From UBA1738 sp045580145 (GTDB lineage Bacteria; Bacillota; Clostridia; UBA1381), in the NCBI GenBank assembly GCA_045580145.1, contig JAZNNI010000126.1:1-29848 (forward strand): a stretch of 29,848 bases of DNA, given 5' to 3'. Numbering within the stretch: position 1 is the stretch's first letter; the number at the start of each line of letters is the position of its first letter. Made by a program: the position numbers and the translations under genes. The notes beneath the pieces were generated by a model that was not told the DNA's origin, searched no databases, and worked only from the letters and a program-made list of their open reading frames with translations. This document shows, piece by piece, positions 16,898 through 24,490 of the stretch.

Positions 16898-17665
16898 ATG
16901 AACAAAGTAGAAATCTGCGGAGTAAATACATCAAAGCTGCCTGTACTTTCAAGAAAGCAGAAGGAAGAACTTTTTATAAGGATAAAACAAGGGGATGAGC
17001 TTGCCAGAGAGGAATTTATACACGGGAATTTGAGGCTTGTTTTAAGCGTTATTCAAAGGTTTTCGGGAAGAGGGGAAAATGCAGATGACCTGTTTCAGGT
17101 AGGTTGCGTGGGACTTATAAAGGCAATAGACAATTTTGATTTATCTCAAAATGTGCAGTTTTCAACCTATGCAGTCCCGATGATAATAGGAGAAATAAGA
17201 AGATATTTAAGGGATAATAATGCAATTCGTGTGAGCAGGTCCTTAAAGGATATTGCGTATAAAGCACTTTATGCAAAGGAGAGCCTTATTAATAAAAATT
17301 CAAAAGAGCCAACCATCTCGGAAATTGCAGAAAAGCTCGGCATACCAAAGGAAGATGTTGTTTATGCACTTGATGCGATTGCTGACCCTGTGAGTCTTTT
17401 TGAGCCTGTTTATCACGATGGCGGAGAAGCAATTTATGTTATGGATCAGGTAAAGGATTCAAAGAATACTGATGAAAATTGGCTTAGAAATATCGCTATT
17501 TCGGAAGCAATGCAACATCTCGGAGACAGAGAAAAGCATATTCTTGATTTAAGATTTTTTCAAGGTAAAACGCAAATGGAGGTGGCTGATGAAATAGGAA
17601 TTTCTCAGGCACAGGTGTCACGGCTTGAGAAAAGTGCACTGAAGCATATGCGAAAATATGTATAA
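16898..17665 (+). CDS. sigG: Late forespore sporulation sigma factor sigma-G
   Basis: A 255-residue sigma-70 family protein. The first residues NKVEICGVNTSKLPVLS are the sigma-G signature and the protein stays close to Bacillus sigma-G throughout. Region 2 contains NLRLVLSVIQRFSGRGENAD, DLFQVGCVGLIKAIDNFDLS and YAVPMIIGEIRRYLRDNN; region 3 contains RVSRSLKDIAYKAL; region 4 ends with the helix-turn-helix TQMEVADEIGISQAQVSRLE. It directs late forespore genes such as small acid-soluble proteins after engulfment, implying an endospore-former. Unlike the usual spoIIGA-sigE-sigG order, neither sigE nor spoIIGA is next to it; the neighbours are a PTS permease and a helicase. No convincing sigma-F/G promoter was identified upstream. 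Confidence 0.97.
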   Translation: MNKVEICGVNTSKLPVLSRKQKEELFIRIKQGDELAREEFIHGNLRLVLSVIQRFSGRGENADDLFQVGCVGLIKAIDNFDLSQNVQFSTYAVPMIIGEIRRYLRDNNAIRVSRSLKDIAYKALYAKESLINKNSKEPTISEIAEKLGIPKEDVVYALDAIADPVSLFEPVYHDGGEAIYVMDQVKDSKNTDENWLRNIAISEAMQHLGDREKHILDLRFFQGKTQMEVADEIGISQAQVSRLEKSALKHMRKYV

Positions 17666-17667
17666 AA

Positions 17668-17725
17668 AGGGAAACAGAAAAAACGACAGAATTTAAAAAT
17701 CTGTCGTTTTTTCTGTGTCCCTTTT
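17668..17725. terminator. Long bidirectional terminator between sigG and the SNF2 helicase
   Basis: Nearly uninterrupted complementarity between 17668-17690 and 17701-17725 (AAACGACAG core pairing with CTGTCGTTT), with an AT-rich loop. A runs on the left and T runs on the right let it terminate both strands. It overlaps the last bases of the - strand helicase gene. Confidence 0.88.
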
Positions 17726-20700
17726 ATTTAAACAAATCGAGAATTTCCTCTTTTGTAAGATTTGAAAGTGTTGAGGAATTGGTGCGTATCATATCGTCTG
17801 CCAAAAGACGTTTTTTGTCCTGAAGTTTTAAAATTTGTTCTTCAATCGTGCCTTTAGCCGCAAGCCTTATGACGTGTACTGCGCGCGTCTGACCTATTCT
17901 GTAAGCTCGGTCAGAGGCTTGATTTTGTGCAGCAGGGTTCCACCAAGGGTCATAGTGGATGACCATATCGGCACCAATTAAGTTAAGACCTGTTCCGCCG
18001 GCTTTTAGTGAAACCAAGAATACACTCCTGTCGCCACTATTAAATTTTTCGGCGATTTCAGTTCTTATGGGAGCAGGGGTCTTGCCGTCTAAATAGAAGC
18101 TGCTTATATTAAGACTGTTTAAGCGGTCGCGTATAATTGACAGCATTTGAGTAAATTGCGAGAAGATAAGTATTCTGTGACCTGCGGCAATTCCGCCTGT
18201 TACAAGGTCTTCTAAAAGCTGTAGCTTTCCACTATCCTTTTCATAAGATGCATCAATAAGCCGTGGATGGCAACAAATCTGTCTAAGACGCATTAAAAGT
18301 GACAAAATTCGCATATTGTCACCAAACTCCAAAAGCTCGGTTGCCTCTTTTCTTGCTGCAGCAAGATAGGCGGTGTAAAGCTTTTTCTGTGAGGTGTCAA
18401 GCTCTGCAAAGAAGGTGTTTTCTATCTTGTCGGGAAGTTCAGAAAGCACTTCGTATTTCATTCTGCGGAGAATAAATGGCTTAATCTTGCTGCGGAGAGC
18501 GTTTCGTGCCAATTCATCCTCGTTTTGCATTATCGGCTTTTCATAGATTGATGCAAACTGCTGATAAGTGAGAAGATACCCTGGCATAATGAAGTCGAAA
18601 ATTGACCATAGCTCAGAAAGTGAGTTTTCGATGGGAGTACCGCTTAGGGCGAAATACTTTCCTGCCCGTATCTTTTTGACCGATTTAGCACTTAGTGTTT
18701 TGGGATTTTTGATGTGTTGTGCCTCGTCTATGAAACAGTATTCAAAATCAATTTCCTGATATTCTGCTATGTCGCGCCGCAGGAGTGGATAGGAGGTTAT
18801 GATAAAATCATAGCCTGATATGTCGGAAAGCGAAGATGTGCGTTCTTCTTTTGCTCCGTCAATGATTTTTGCGCGTGCCGTGGGCGCGAATTTTTTTATT
18901 TCGTGAAGCCAGTTATAGGTAAGAGAGCTTGGAGTGACAACAAGAGTAGGTTTTTGTCGCACTTCACTCATAACAAAGGCAATAACCTCCAAAGTTTTAC
19001 CAAGACCCATATCGTCAGCGAGAATGCCGCCGAGACCTAACTCAGACAGCTGTTTAAGCCAGTTTACGCCAATTTTCTGATAGTCACGAAGCACTGAGTC
19101 AAGGTAATCGGGAATATCAGCACGAATGTCCTGTATTTTTCTTGTAAGCTCCTCGAATTCACTGTCGGACGAGATTTTTCCATCCTTTAAAAGTCCGGAA
19201 AGAAAGAGTGTGTTGTATCTTGCAAGAGCCTTTTTCCCTGATTTTACATCAGCATATGAAAAGTCAAGACTGCTCAAAATATCAAAGCCGTAAAGGTCAT
19301 CATTTAAATCAAGGAATGAGCCACCCGATATGCGATAGTATTTCTTTTTATGCCTTATCGCGTGAAGAATTCCGATAATGTCTGCAGGCGACAGCTCGCT
19401 TTCAAATCCAACTTCTAAAAGGTCAATTTTTGGATTATAATGCGCTGTGCTTTTAATTTCGGGAGGGGATATGAGCATTTGATTGAAGGCATCTGATGTG
19501 TGAATTTGTGCAAGTTGAGAGAGCTTTTTTATGCTTTGGGTCAAGAAGGCATAAAGCTCGTCGCTATTGTCTAAATAAAGCATTTGTCCCGAGGTGTAAA
19601 AATGCTCAAAAAAGGACAGGATATACCGCTCGTCAGCATAGTCACGCACTATAATTTTATCAAATTCCTCGCCCAAATCGGGAAGACGTATGGAGATTTT
19701 GCCGTAGCTTGCGGTTAAGGCTGCGGATATGCCGTCTTCAAAGCGGTCGAAATAAATGTCAAATCTCGGCTTATCGTCAACTACTGCATTTTCCAGCCCC
19801 TGCGTGATTACACCGCGCTTTCCCCTCAAATATGGCAGAACATTTGCGGCAAATTCCACAGAGTTTCTGCCCGTAAAATCAATCTGCGTACGGTTTTGCG
19901 TTACGGTTGAATTATAAAGAGGCATAAACCAGCCTCTCCATTCGGAGGTGGTTGCATAGATGTCGCCGTCATATAAAAACCAACTGCCGTCGGGAACAAG
20001 GGCTGTTCCGTTTTGTGGTACAGACAGGTTGATGCTGTCGTCGGTAGCGGTTATGTCGACTAAAATGTCGGGGTCTTCCTCCTTTATCATAAGGTTTGGA
20101 AAGGGCATTCCGTCGATTATAAATTTGCAATCGACTCCTTTTAAAAGCGGTATAATCCGCATTGCCGTGAAGCTGCCGAAATCGGTTGCAGTAAGCTTTG
20201 GAGTGTAAACTGATGCAGATGCTGATTTGTTCTGGAAGGCTTCTGCCAAAATGGTTAGAATGTGCTCCTCGTATGCTCCGAATGTAAAATGTTCATTCTT
20301 AAATGACTTGTGCTTAGAAAGCTTGTATTCATCTCCTGAGATAAATGCACTAAGGAAACTCTCAATGCCGGCGATTTGTGTATCTGAGTCTCCGAGAGTG
20401 ATAGACATTGAGTAGCTACACTTGGTGCCGTTTGAGGTGTTAATCCTAAATATAAAGCCTGCACGAAGTTGGTTTTTGTGTTCGTGGATAATCTCAAATT
20501 CACGGCACAGCTTTTGTGCGGCACGCTCGTTGTTGCCTAAAAAACCCTCTCCGGCATCAAGCTCCTGCTTGCGGGTTTTCAAGGTTGCAATAATATGTTT
20601 ACAGTTTGCGCCCATAGTTTGAAAATATGGGCAGGTACAAAAGGTTTCGCTGATTTTTCCGGAATCGTCAAACCCGATGTGGACATTGTATAGCTTGTCC

Positions 20701-20834
20701 GAATCGACAGAGGCAACAATATTATTCTTATCACGTACACGAATATGAACTCTGCCCTCACGAAAGTAATCCGAACCTGATTTGTAAATTCCTTCGGAAC
20801 AAATCTTTTTTATGTCGCTTTCGGAAATTTTCAC
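17724..20834 (-). CDS. SWIM zinc-finger SNF2-family helicase (Swi2/Snf2 ATPase)
   Basis: A 1036-residue protein. An N-terminal SWIM zinc finger (CTCPY, then CKHIIA, about residues 51-70) should bind nucleic acid or protein. A long middle region of SNF2-associated bacterial type follows. The C-terminal SNF2 ATPase has Walker A DDMGLGKTLEV near residue 605, the DEAQ box FIDEAQHIKN near 700, and helicase-C motifs including QFTQML, GTGLNLIGAD and DRAYRIGQT near 970. These proteins translocate on double-stranded DNA or remodel nucleoprotein; related bacterial RapA recycles RNA polymerase, but the function of the SWIM group is poorly known. The GTG start at 20834 has AAGGAG about 9 bases upstream; the longer reading from GTG 20855 would include that ribosome binding site as codons. 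It is convergent with sigG and divergent from the mreB-like gene. Confidence 0.92.
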   Translation of the reverse strand: MKISESDIKKICSEGIYKSGSDYFREGRVHIRVRDKNNIVASVDSDKLYNVHIGFDDSGKISETFCTCPYFQTMGANCKHIIATLKTRKQELDAGEGFLGNNERAAQKLCREFEIIHEHKNQLRAGFIFRINTSNGTKCSYSMSITLGDSDTQIAGIESFLSAFISGDEYKLSKHKSFKNEHFTFGAYEEHILTILAEAFQNKSASASVYTPKLTATDFGSFTAMRIIPLLKGVDCKFIIDGMPFPNLMIKEEDPDILVDITATDDSINLSVPQNGTALVPDGSWFLYDGDIYATTSEWRGWFMPLYNSTVTQNRTQIDFTGRNSVEFAANVLPYLRGKRGVITQGLENAVVDDKPRFDIYFDRFEDGISAALTASYGKISIRLPDLGEEFDKIIVRDYADERYILSFFEHFYTSGQMLYLDNSDELYAFLTQSIKKLSQLAQIHTSDAFNQMLISPPEIKSTAHYNPKIDLLEVGFESELSPADIIGILHAIRHKKKYYRISGGSFLDLNDDLYGFDILSSLDFSYADVKSGKKALARYNTLFLSGLLKDGKISSDSEFEELTRKIQDIRADIPDYLDSVLRDYQKIGVNWLKQLSELGLGGILADDMGLGKTLEVIAFVMSEVRQKPTLVVTPSSLTYNWLHEIKKFAPTARAKIIDGAKEERTSSLSDISGYDFIITSYPLLRRDIAEYQEIDFEYCFIDEAQHIKNPKTLSAKSVKKIRAGKYFALSGTPIENSLSELWSIFDFIMPGYLLTYQQFASIYEKPIMQNEDELARNALRSKIKPFILRRMKYEVLSELPDKIENTFFAELDTSQKKLYTAYLAAARKEATELLEFGDNMRILSLLMRLRQICCHPRLIDASYEKDSGKLQLLEDLVTGGIAAGHRILIFSQFTQMLSIIRDRLNSLNISSFYLDGKTPAPIRTEIAEKFNSGDRSVFLVSLKAGGTGLNLIGADMVIHYDPWWNPAAQNQASDRAYRIGQTRAVHVIRLAAKGTIEEQILKLQDKKRLLADDMIRTNSSTLSNLTKEEILDLFK

Positions 20835-20866
20835 AAAAATGCACTCCTTTCCCACTGTATCCTTTT

Positions 20867-20895
20867 ATTATAACATTCAAATATTGTAAATTCAA
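20867..20895 (-). promoter_or_regulatory. Promoter of the SNF2 helicase gene
   Basis: On the - strand, TTGAAT (20895-20890) and TATAAT (20872-20867) with a 17-bp spacer, predicting a start about 25 bases upstream of the GTG at 20834, enough to include the AAGGAG site. It lies back to back with the promoter at 20905-20933. Confidence 0.7.
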
Positions 20896-20904
20896 TAGTT
20901 TTTA

Positions 20905-20933
20905 TTGATTTTTAGCTTGGTTTGAGTTATAAT
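20905..20933 (+). promoter_or_regulatory. Promoter of the mreB-like operon
   Basis: TTGATT (20905-20910) and TATAAT (20928-20933) with a 17-bp spacer, predicting a start near 20940 that keeps the GGGAGG ribosome binding site (20952-20957) in the transcript. Confidence 0.7.
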
Positions 20934-20965
20934 TGAAAGTATGATACAATCGGGAGGAAAATTCG

Positions 20966-21979
20966 ATGAAGTTTGGAACGTTAACAAATGATGTTGCAAT
21001 AGATTTAGGGACTGACTATACAAGAATTTACTATAAAGGAACAATTACGGACGAGCCATCGGTTATAGCATATGATGCGTTTGACGGTACAATCATATGT
21101 GTCGGCAGCGAGGCGGAAGAAATGATTGGGAAGAATCCTGAAACAATCGCCGTGGAAAAGCCGATTTCGGGTGGTGTAATAACCGATTTTGAGCTTGCCA
21201 GCCAGATGATAAATGCATTTCTTTCAAAAACAACAGGTGGCGTTTTAAAGCCGAGAGTTATGATAACTGTGCCGTGCGGAATAACTGATGTAGAGCGTCG
21301 GGCTGTTTGCGATGCGGTAAGGGCGGCGGATATACGTGATGTATATTTAATAGAAGCCCCTGTTGCCTCTGCAATCGGAGCAAACTGCGATGTAACTCTT
21401 GCAAGAGGTATGATGGTCGTCGATATTGGCGGAGGCAAGTGCAATATAGCGGCAATTTCGCTCGGTCAGGCCGTTATTTCGCGCCTTGTAAGGTTTGGAG
21501 GCGGTGAGTTTACCGAGGCGATTATTGACTATGCCCAGCAAAAGCACGACCTTAAAATCGGCATAAAGACAGCGGAAAATATAAAAACAGAGGTTGGATG
21601 CGCTATTCAGCGTGAACGTGATGAGGCAGCATTAGCAGCGGGATATAATGTCAAATCCAGAAAGCCTGAAAAACTGCTTATTCATTCTGAAGAGACACGT
21701 GAAGCTTTTACCGAGCTTATAGGAAAAATTACTGCCGAAATAAAATCGGCGCTTGACGAAACTCCGACAGAGCTCTTGGGGGACATTATGGAAGATGGAA
21801 TTCTTTTGACTGGCGGAGGTGCTGCACTTTACGGACTTGCTAAAAAACTCAGAGTCGAGCTTGGCGTAAAGGTTTTTCTTGCTGAAGACCCACAGCTTTG
21901 TGCGGCGCGTGGTGCAGGCTCAGTTATGGGAAATATGGATAAGATGCCAGAGGATACCTATGTTTTTACAAAGTGCTGA
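20966..21979 (+). CDS. MreB/Mbl-family bacterial actin homologue
   Basis: A 337-residue actin-fold protein with the MreB phosphate-1 loop AIDLGTDYTRIYYKG near the N-terminus, DEPSVIAY, the phosphate-2 motif VVDIGGGKCNIA, and the adenosine motif GILLTGGGAALYGL near the C-terminus. MreB-type filaments guide lateral wall synthesis by the elongasome and set rod shape. Length matches MreB, Mbl and MreBH (about 335-345). It looks divergent: the segment before residue 240 (YNVKSRKPEKLLIHSEE) lacks the GRDLVTGLPK-type sequence usual in MreB, and no mreC or mreD follows. It is therefore probably an extra paralogue rather than the mre-operon copy. It is first in an operon with two RNA-methyltransferase genes; the following start is 4 bases after its stop. 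Confidence 0.85.
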   Translation: MKFGTLTNDVAIDLGTDYTRIYYKGTITDEPSVIAYDAFDGTIICVGSEAEEMIGKNPETIAVEKPISGGVITDFELASQMINAFLSKTTGGVLKPRVMITVPCGITDVERRAVCDAVRAADIRDVYLIEAPVASAIGANCDVTLARGMMVVDIGGGKCNIAAISLGQAVISRLVRFGGGEFTEAIIDYAQQKHDLKIGIKTAENIKTEVGCAIQRERDEAALAAGYNVKSRKPEKLLIHSEETREAFTELIGKITAEIKSALDETPTELLGDIMEDGILLTGGGAALYGLAKKLRVELGVKVFLAEDPQLCAARGAGSVMGNMDKMPEDTYVFTKC

Positions 21980-21983
21980 TATT

Positions 21984-22706
21984 ATGGAAAATGAAACCAT
22001 AGAGGACCTGCAGCTTGGCGGCTTAAAGATACTGCAGAAAAAGGACGGCTTCAGATTTGGCATAGATGCGGTGCTTTTGTCGGACTTTGCAAAGGATGTC
22101 CGCGCAGAAAAAGTGCTTGACCTTTGTTCAGGAGGGGGTATTATTCCTATCCTCTTGTCACATAAGTCCTCTGCAAAGCAAATTTTTGGGATTGAGCTAC
22201 AGAAAAAGTATTATGAAATGGCACTTCGCTCGGTGGAGCTTAATGGTCTTTCGGATAAGGTGTTTTTAGAAAACGGCGACCTTAAAGATGCCGTAGGGAT
22301 ATATGGAAAAAGAGCGTTTGGACTGATAACCTGCAATCCGCCGTATATGCCGAAAGACAGTGCAGTTAAAAATGAGTTGGACGAGAAAATAATAGCACGT
22401 CACGAGGTAATGTGTACTTTAGAGGATGTGATTGCAGTTTCGTCAAAGCTTTTGAAGCAACAGGGAAGACTTATGCTTGTGCATAAGCCGTCAAGGCTGG
22501 CGGATATAATGTGCCTTATGCGAAAGTATGAAATTGAGCCTAAAAGAGTCAGGCTTATACATAAAAAAACGGAGTCTGAGCCGAGTCTCGTATTGGTTGA
22601 CGGTTCATATAAGGGCGGAAAAGAGCTCAGGATTATGCCGCCTGTATATCTGTATGATGATGACGGAAATGAAACAGAGGAATTGAAAAGGATTTACGGA
22701 AAATGA
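21984..22706 (+). CDS. TrmN6/YabB-family SAM-dependent methyltransferase, tRNA1(Val) adenine-37 N6 type
   Basis: A 240-residue class I Rossmann methyltransferase. The SAM motif is VLDLCSGGGIIPILLS, with acidic residues in FGIELQKKYYEMA; the N6-adenine catalytic motif is CNPPYM (NPPY type). The start LQLGGLKILQKKDGFRFGIDAVLL is characteristic of the family containing E. coli TrmN6 (YfiC) and Bacillus YabB. The E. coli enzyme methylates A37 of tRNA-Val; the Gram-positive homologues are assigned by similarity only. The ATG at 21984 is chosen; a reading from 21879 would overlap the mreB-like gene by about 100 bases. There is no strong ribosome binding site, so coupling with the upstream stop (4-base gap) is likely. 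It overlaps rsmI by ATGA, the same order as yabB-yabC in Bacillus. Confidence 0.88.
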   Translation: MENETIEDLQLGGLKILQKKDGFRFGIDAVLLSDFAKDVRAEKVLDLCSGGGIIPILLSHKSSAKQIFGIELQKKYYEMALRSVELNGLSDKVFLENGDLKDAVGIYGKRAFGLITCNPPYMPKDSAVKNELDEKIIARHEVMCTLEDVIAVSSKLLKQQGRLMLVHKPSRLADIMCLMRKYEIEPKRVRLIHKKTESEPSLVLVDGSYKGGKELRIMPPVYLYDDDGNETEELKRIYGK

Positions 22707-23536
22707 GTGGAATTTTGTATTTATGCGCAACACCTATAGGGAATTTGGGCGACGTGTCTTCACGTTGCCTTGAGGTTTTTGAAAAGGTGGAGCTGATTGC
22801 TTGTGAGGATACGAGGCGCACAGTTCAGCTTTTAAATTATTTCGGCATAAAAAAACAGCTTACAAGCTATCACGAGCACAACAAACGTGAGAAGGGCGAG
22901 TATATCATCAGACTTTTAAAGGAAGGAAAGGATGTTGCGCTTGTTTCTGATGCAGGGACTCCTGCAATTTCCGACCCGGGCGAAGATTTGGTTAGAATGT
23001 GTATTGAAAATGATGTTTCAGTCACATCAATTCCGGGGTGCGTAGCAGGAATAAATGCACTCATTCTGTCGGGACTTCCGACAAGCCGCTTTGCTTTCGA
23101 GGGCTTTTTGTCAGTGAATAAAAGGCACAGAAGAGAGCATCTTGAAAGTGTGAAAAATGACACGCATACCCTTATTTTTTATGAGGCTCCGCATAAGCTT
23201 ACATATACTTTAAAGGATATGCTTGATATCTTTGGTGACCGACGGATCGCACTTTGCCGCGAGCTTACAAAGCTACACGAGGAAATTATCCGTACAACAC
23301 TTATAGAGGCGCAGGAGCTATATAAAGAGAAATCTCCAAAAGGGGAATATGTGATAGTAATCGAGGGCACAAAAGAGCCTGAAAAGGAAGATACGTGGTG
23401 GGAAGAACTTTCAGTTTCAGAGCACGTTGAAAAATATGTAGAAAACGGAGATGACCCAAAGGAAGCAATTAAAAAAGTGGCTACGGATAGGGGAGTTCCA
23501 AAACGTGATGTTTATAACGAATATCATAAAATTTGA
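22703..23536 (+). CDS. rsmI: 16S rRNA (cytidine-1402 2'-O)-methyltransferase
   Basis: A 277-residue protein of the tetrapyrrole-methylase fold with all RsmI landmarks: LYLCATPIGNLGDVSSR at the N-terminus, ACEDTRRTVQLLNYFGI, SYHEHN, LVSDAGTPAISDPGEDLVR, the SIPGCVAGINAL segment, and FYEAPHKL. It adds a 2'-O-methyl group to C1402 of 16S rRNA in the decoding centre, using S-adenosylmethionine. The C-terminal 45 residues are the usual small acidic/helical extension (SEHVEKYVENGDDPKEAIKKV). It begins inside the stop of the TrmN6-like gene (ATGA), so the two are co-translated; 88 bases separate it from the next gene. Confidence 0.96.
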   Translation: MSGILYLCATPIGNLGDVSSRCLEVFEKVELIACEDTRRTVQLLNYFGIKKQLTSYHEHNKREKGEYIIRLLKEGKDVALVSDAGTPAISDPGEDLVRMCIENDVSVTSIPGCVAGINALILSGLPTSRFAFEGFLSVNKRHRREHLESVKNDTHTLIFYEAPHKLTYTLKDMLDIFGDRRIALCRELTKLHEEIIRTTLIEAQELYKEKSPKGEYVIVIEGTKEPEKEDTWWEELSVSEHVEKYVENGDDPKEAIKKVATDRGVPKRDVYNEYHKI

Positions 23537-23624
23537 ATACGAGGAAATAATAACTTCGAGAAATCGAGTTTAGATATACAAAAGAAAGGCACTTATGATG
23601 GTGCAAAGAGAGGAGAGATGTTTT

Positions 23625-24401
23625 ATGGTAAAAGAGATTTTAGAAAAGGTAGGATTTATATGTGATATGGACGGGGTTATATACCACGGCAATAAAATAC
23701 TTGACGGTGTTTCAGAATTTGTAAACTGGCTTGTTGATAATGATAAAAAATTTGTGTTTTTAACAAACAGCCCTGAAAAAACTCCGCATGAGTTGAGTAT
23801 GAAGCTTGAAAGAATGGGGCTTTCAGTATCGGCAGACCATTTTTATACAAGTGCAATGGCAACGGCTGCATTTTTACATAGCCAAAACCCAAATTGTACG
23901 GCTTATGTAATCGGTGAAGCGGCTCTTACCAAGGCACTGTATGATCAGGGCATATATATGAACGATGTAAACCCTGATTACGTGGTTGTGGGAGAGACAA
24001 GAACGTATAACTTTGAGAAAATCGAAAAAGCAATCGAGCTTGTAAATAAAGGGGCAAAGCTGATAGGTACAAATCCGGATATAACAGGGCCGACAGAAAG
24101 GGGAATTATGCCGGCGACAGGCTCACTGATTTCGCCGATTGAGATTGCGACGGGCAAGAAGGCATACTTTGTCGGCAAACCAAACCCGCTTATGCTTCGT
24201 CACGGATTGAAAAAGATTGACTGTCATAGCGAAGAAATTGCATTTATCGGCGATAGAATGGATACCGACATTATTGCGGGAATTGAGTCCAATGTCGATA
24301 CTGTTTTGGTGCTTTCGGGAGTGACAAGTATGGAGGATATTGATAAATTCCCATATAGACCGAAATATATTGCAAACGGTGTGGGAGATATAGTAAGATA
24401 A
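23625..24401 (+). CDS. HAD-IIA (NagD/YutF-type) sugar or nucleotide phosphatase
   Basis: A 258-residue haloacid-dehalogenase-superfamily phosphatase with a C2-type cap. Motif I is FICDMDGVIYHGN with nucleophile Asp14 and acid Asp16; motif II is the Ser/Thr in FLTNSPEKTP; motif III is the Lys in GKPNPLML; motif IV is FIGDRMDTDI. Family members hydrolyse small phosphomonoesters such as nucleotides, p-nitrophenyl phosphate or phosphoglycolate; substrate cannot be read from the sequence. The ATG at 23625 is chosen because GAGAGGAGAG (23608-23617) lies 7 bases upstream; the ATGs at 23595 and 23598 would place that site inside the coding region. It probably belongs to the rsmI transcript and is followed by a terminator. 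Confidence 0.88.
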   Translation: MVKEILEKVGFICDMDGVIYHGNKILDGVSEFVNWLVDNDKKFVFLTNSPEKTPHELSMKLERMGLSVSADHFYTSAMATAAFLHSQNPNCTAYVIGEAALTKALYDQGIYMNDVNPDYVVVGETRTYNFEKIEKAIELVNKGAKLIGTNPDITGPTERGIMPATGSLISPIEIATGKKAYFVGKPNPLMLRHGLKKIDCHSEEIAFIGDRMDTDIIAGIESNVDTVLVLSGVTSMEDIDKFPYRPKYIANGVGDIVR

Positions 24402-24403
24402 CA

Positions 24404-24443
24404 AAAAACGTCTTCATATGAGGTGTACTCATAAGGACAGTAA
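24404..24443 (+). repeat. Left copy of a 40-bp imperfect inverted repeat
   Basis: Begins 3 bases after the HAD gene stop and matches the reverse complement of 27237-27276 at 35 of 40 positions, including the blocks CTTCATATG and GGTGTACTC. Immediately inward lies a terminator hairpin, as at the right copy. The pair brackets the nitrilase-GDPD and LysR genes. No transposase is encoded between the copies. Confidence 0.8.
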
Positions 24444-24490
24444 AAGAGGTTGCAGCGACTCGGTTAAACGAGTTGCTGCAACCTCTTTTA
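24441..24490. terminator. Bidirectional terminator between HAD phosphatase and nitrilase-GDPD gene
   Basis: A 22-bp stem with one wobble (24441-24462 with 24469-24490) and a GTTAAA loop, bounded by TAAAA and TTTTA. It terminates both converging genes and contains the stop codon of the - strand gene (24488-24490). Confidence 0.92.

Noticed and set aside
20922..20950. Alternative promoter TTGAGT/TACAAT for the mreB-like gene
   Set aside because: Its start point would fall within the GGGAGG ribosome binding site, leaving no usable leader; TTGATT/TATAAT at 20905-20933 fits better.
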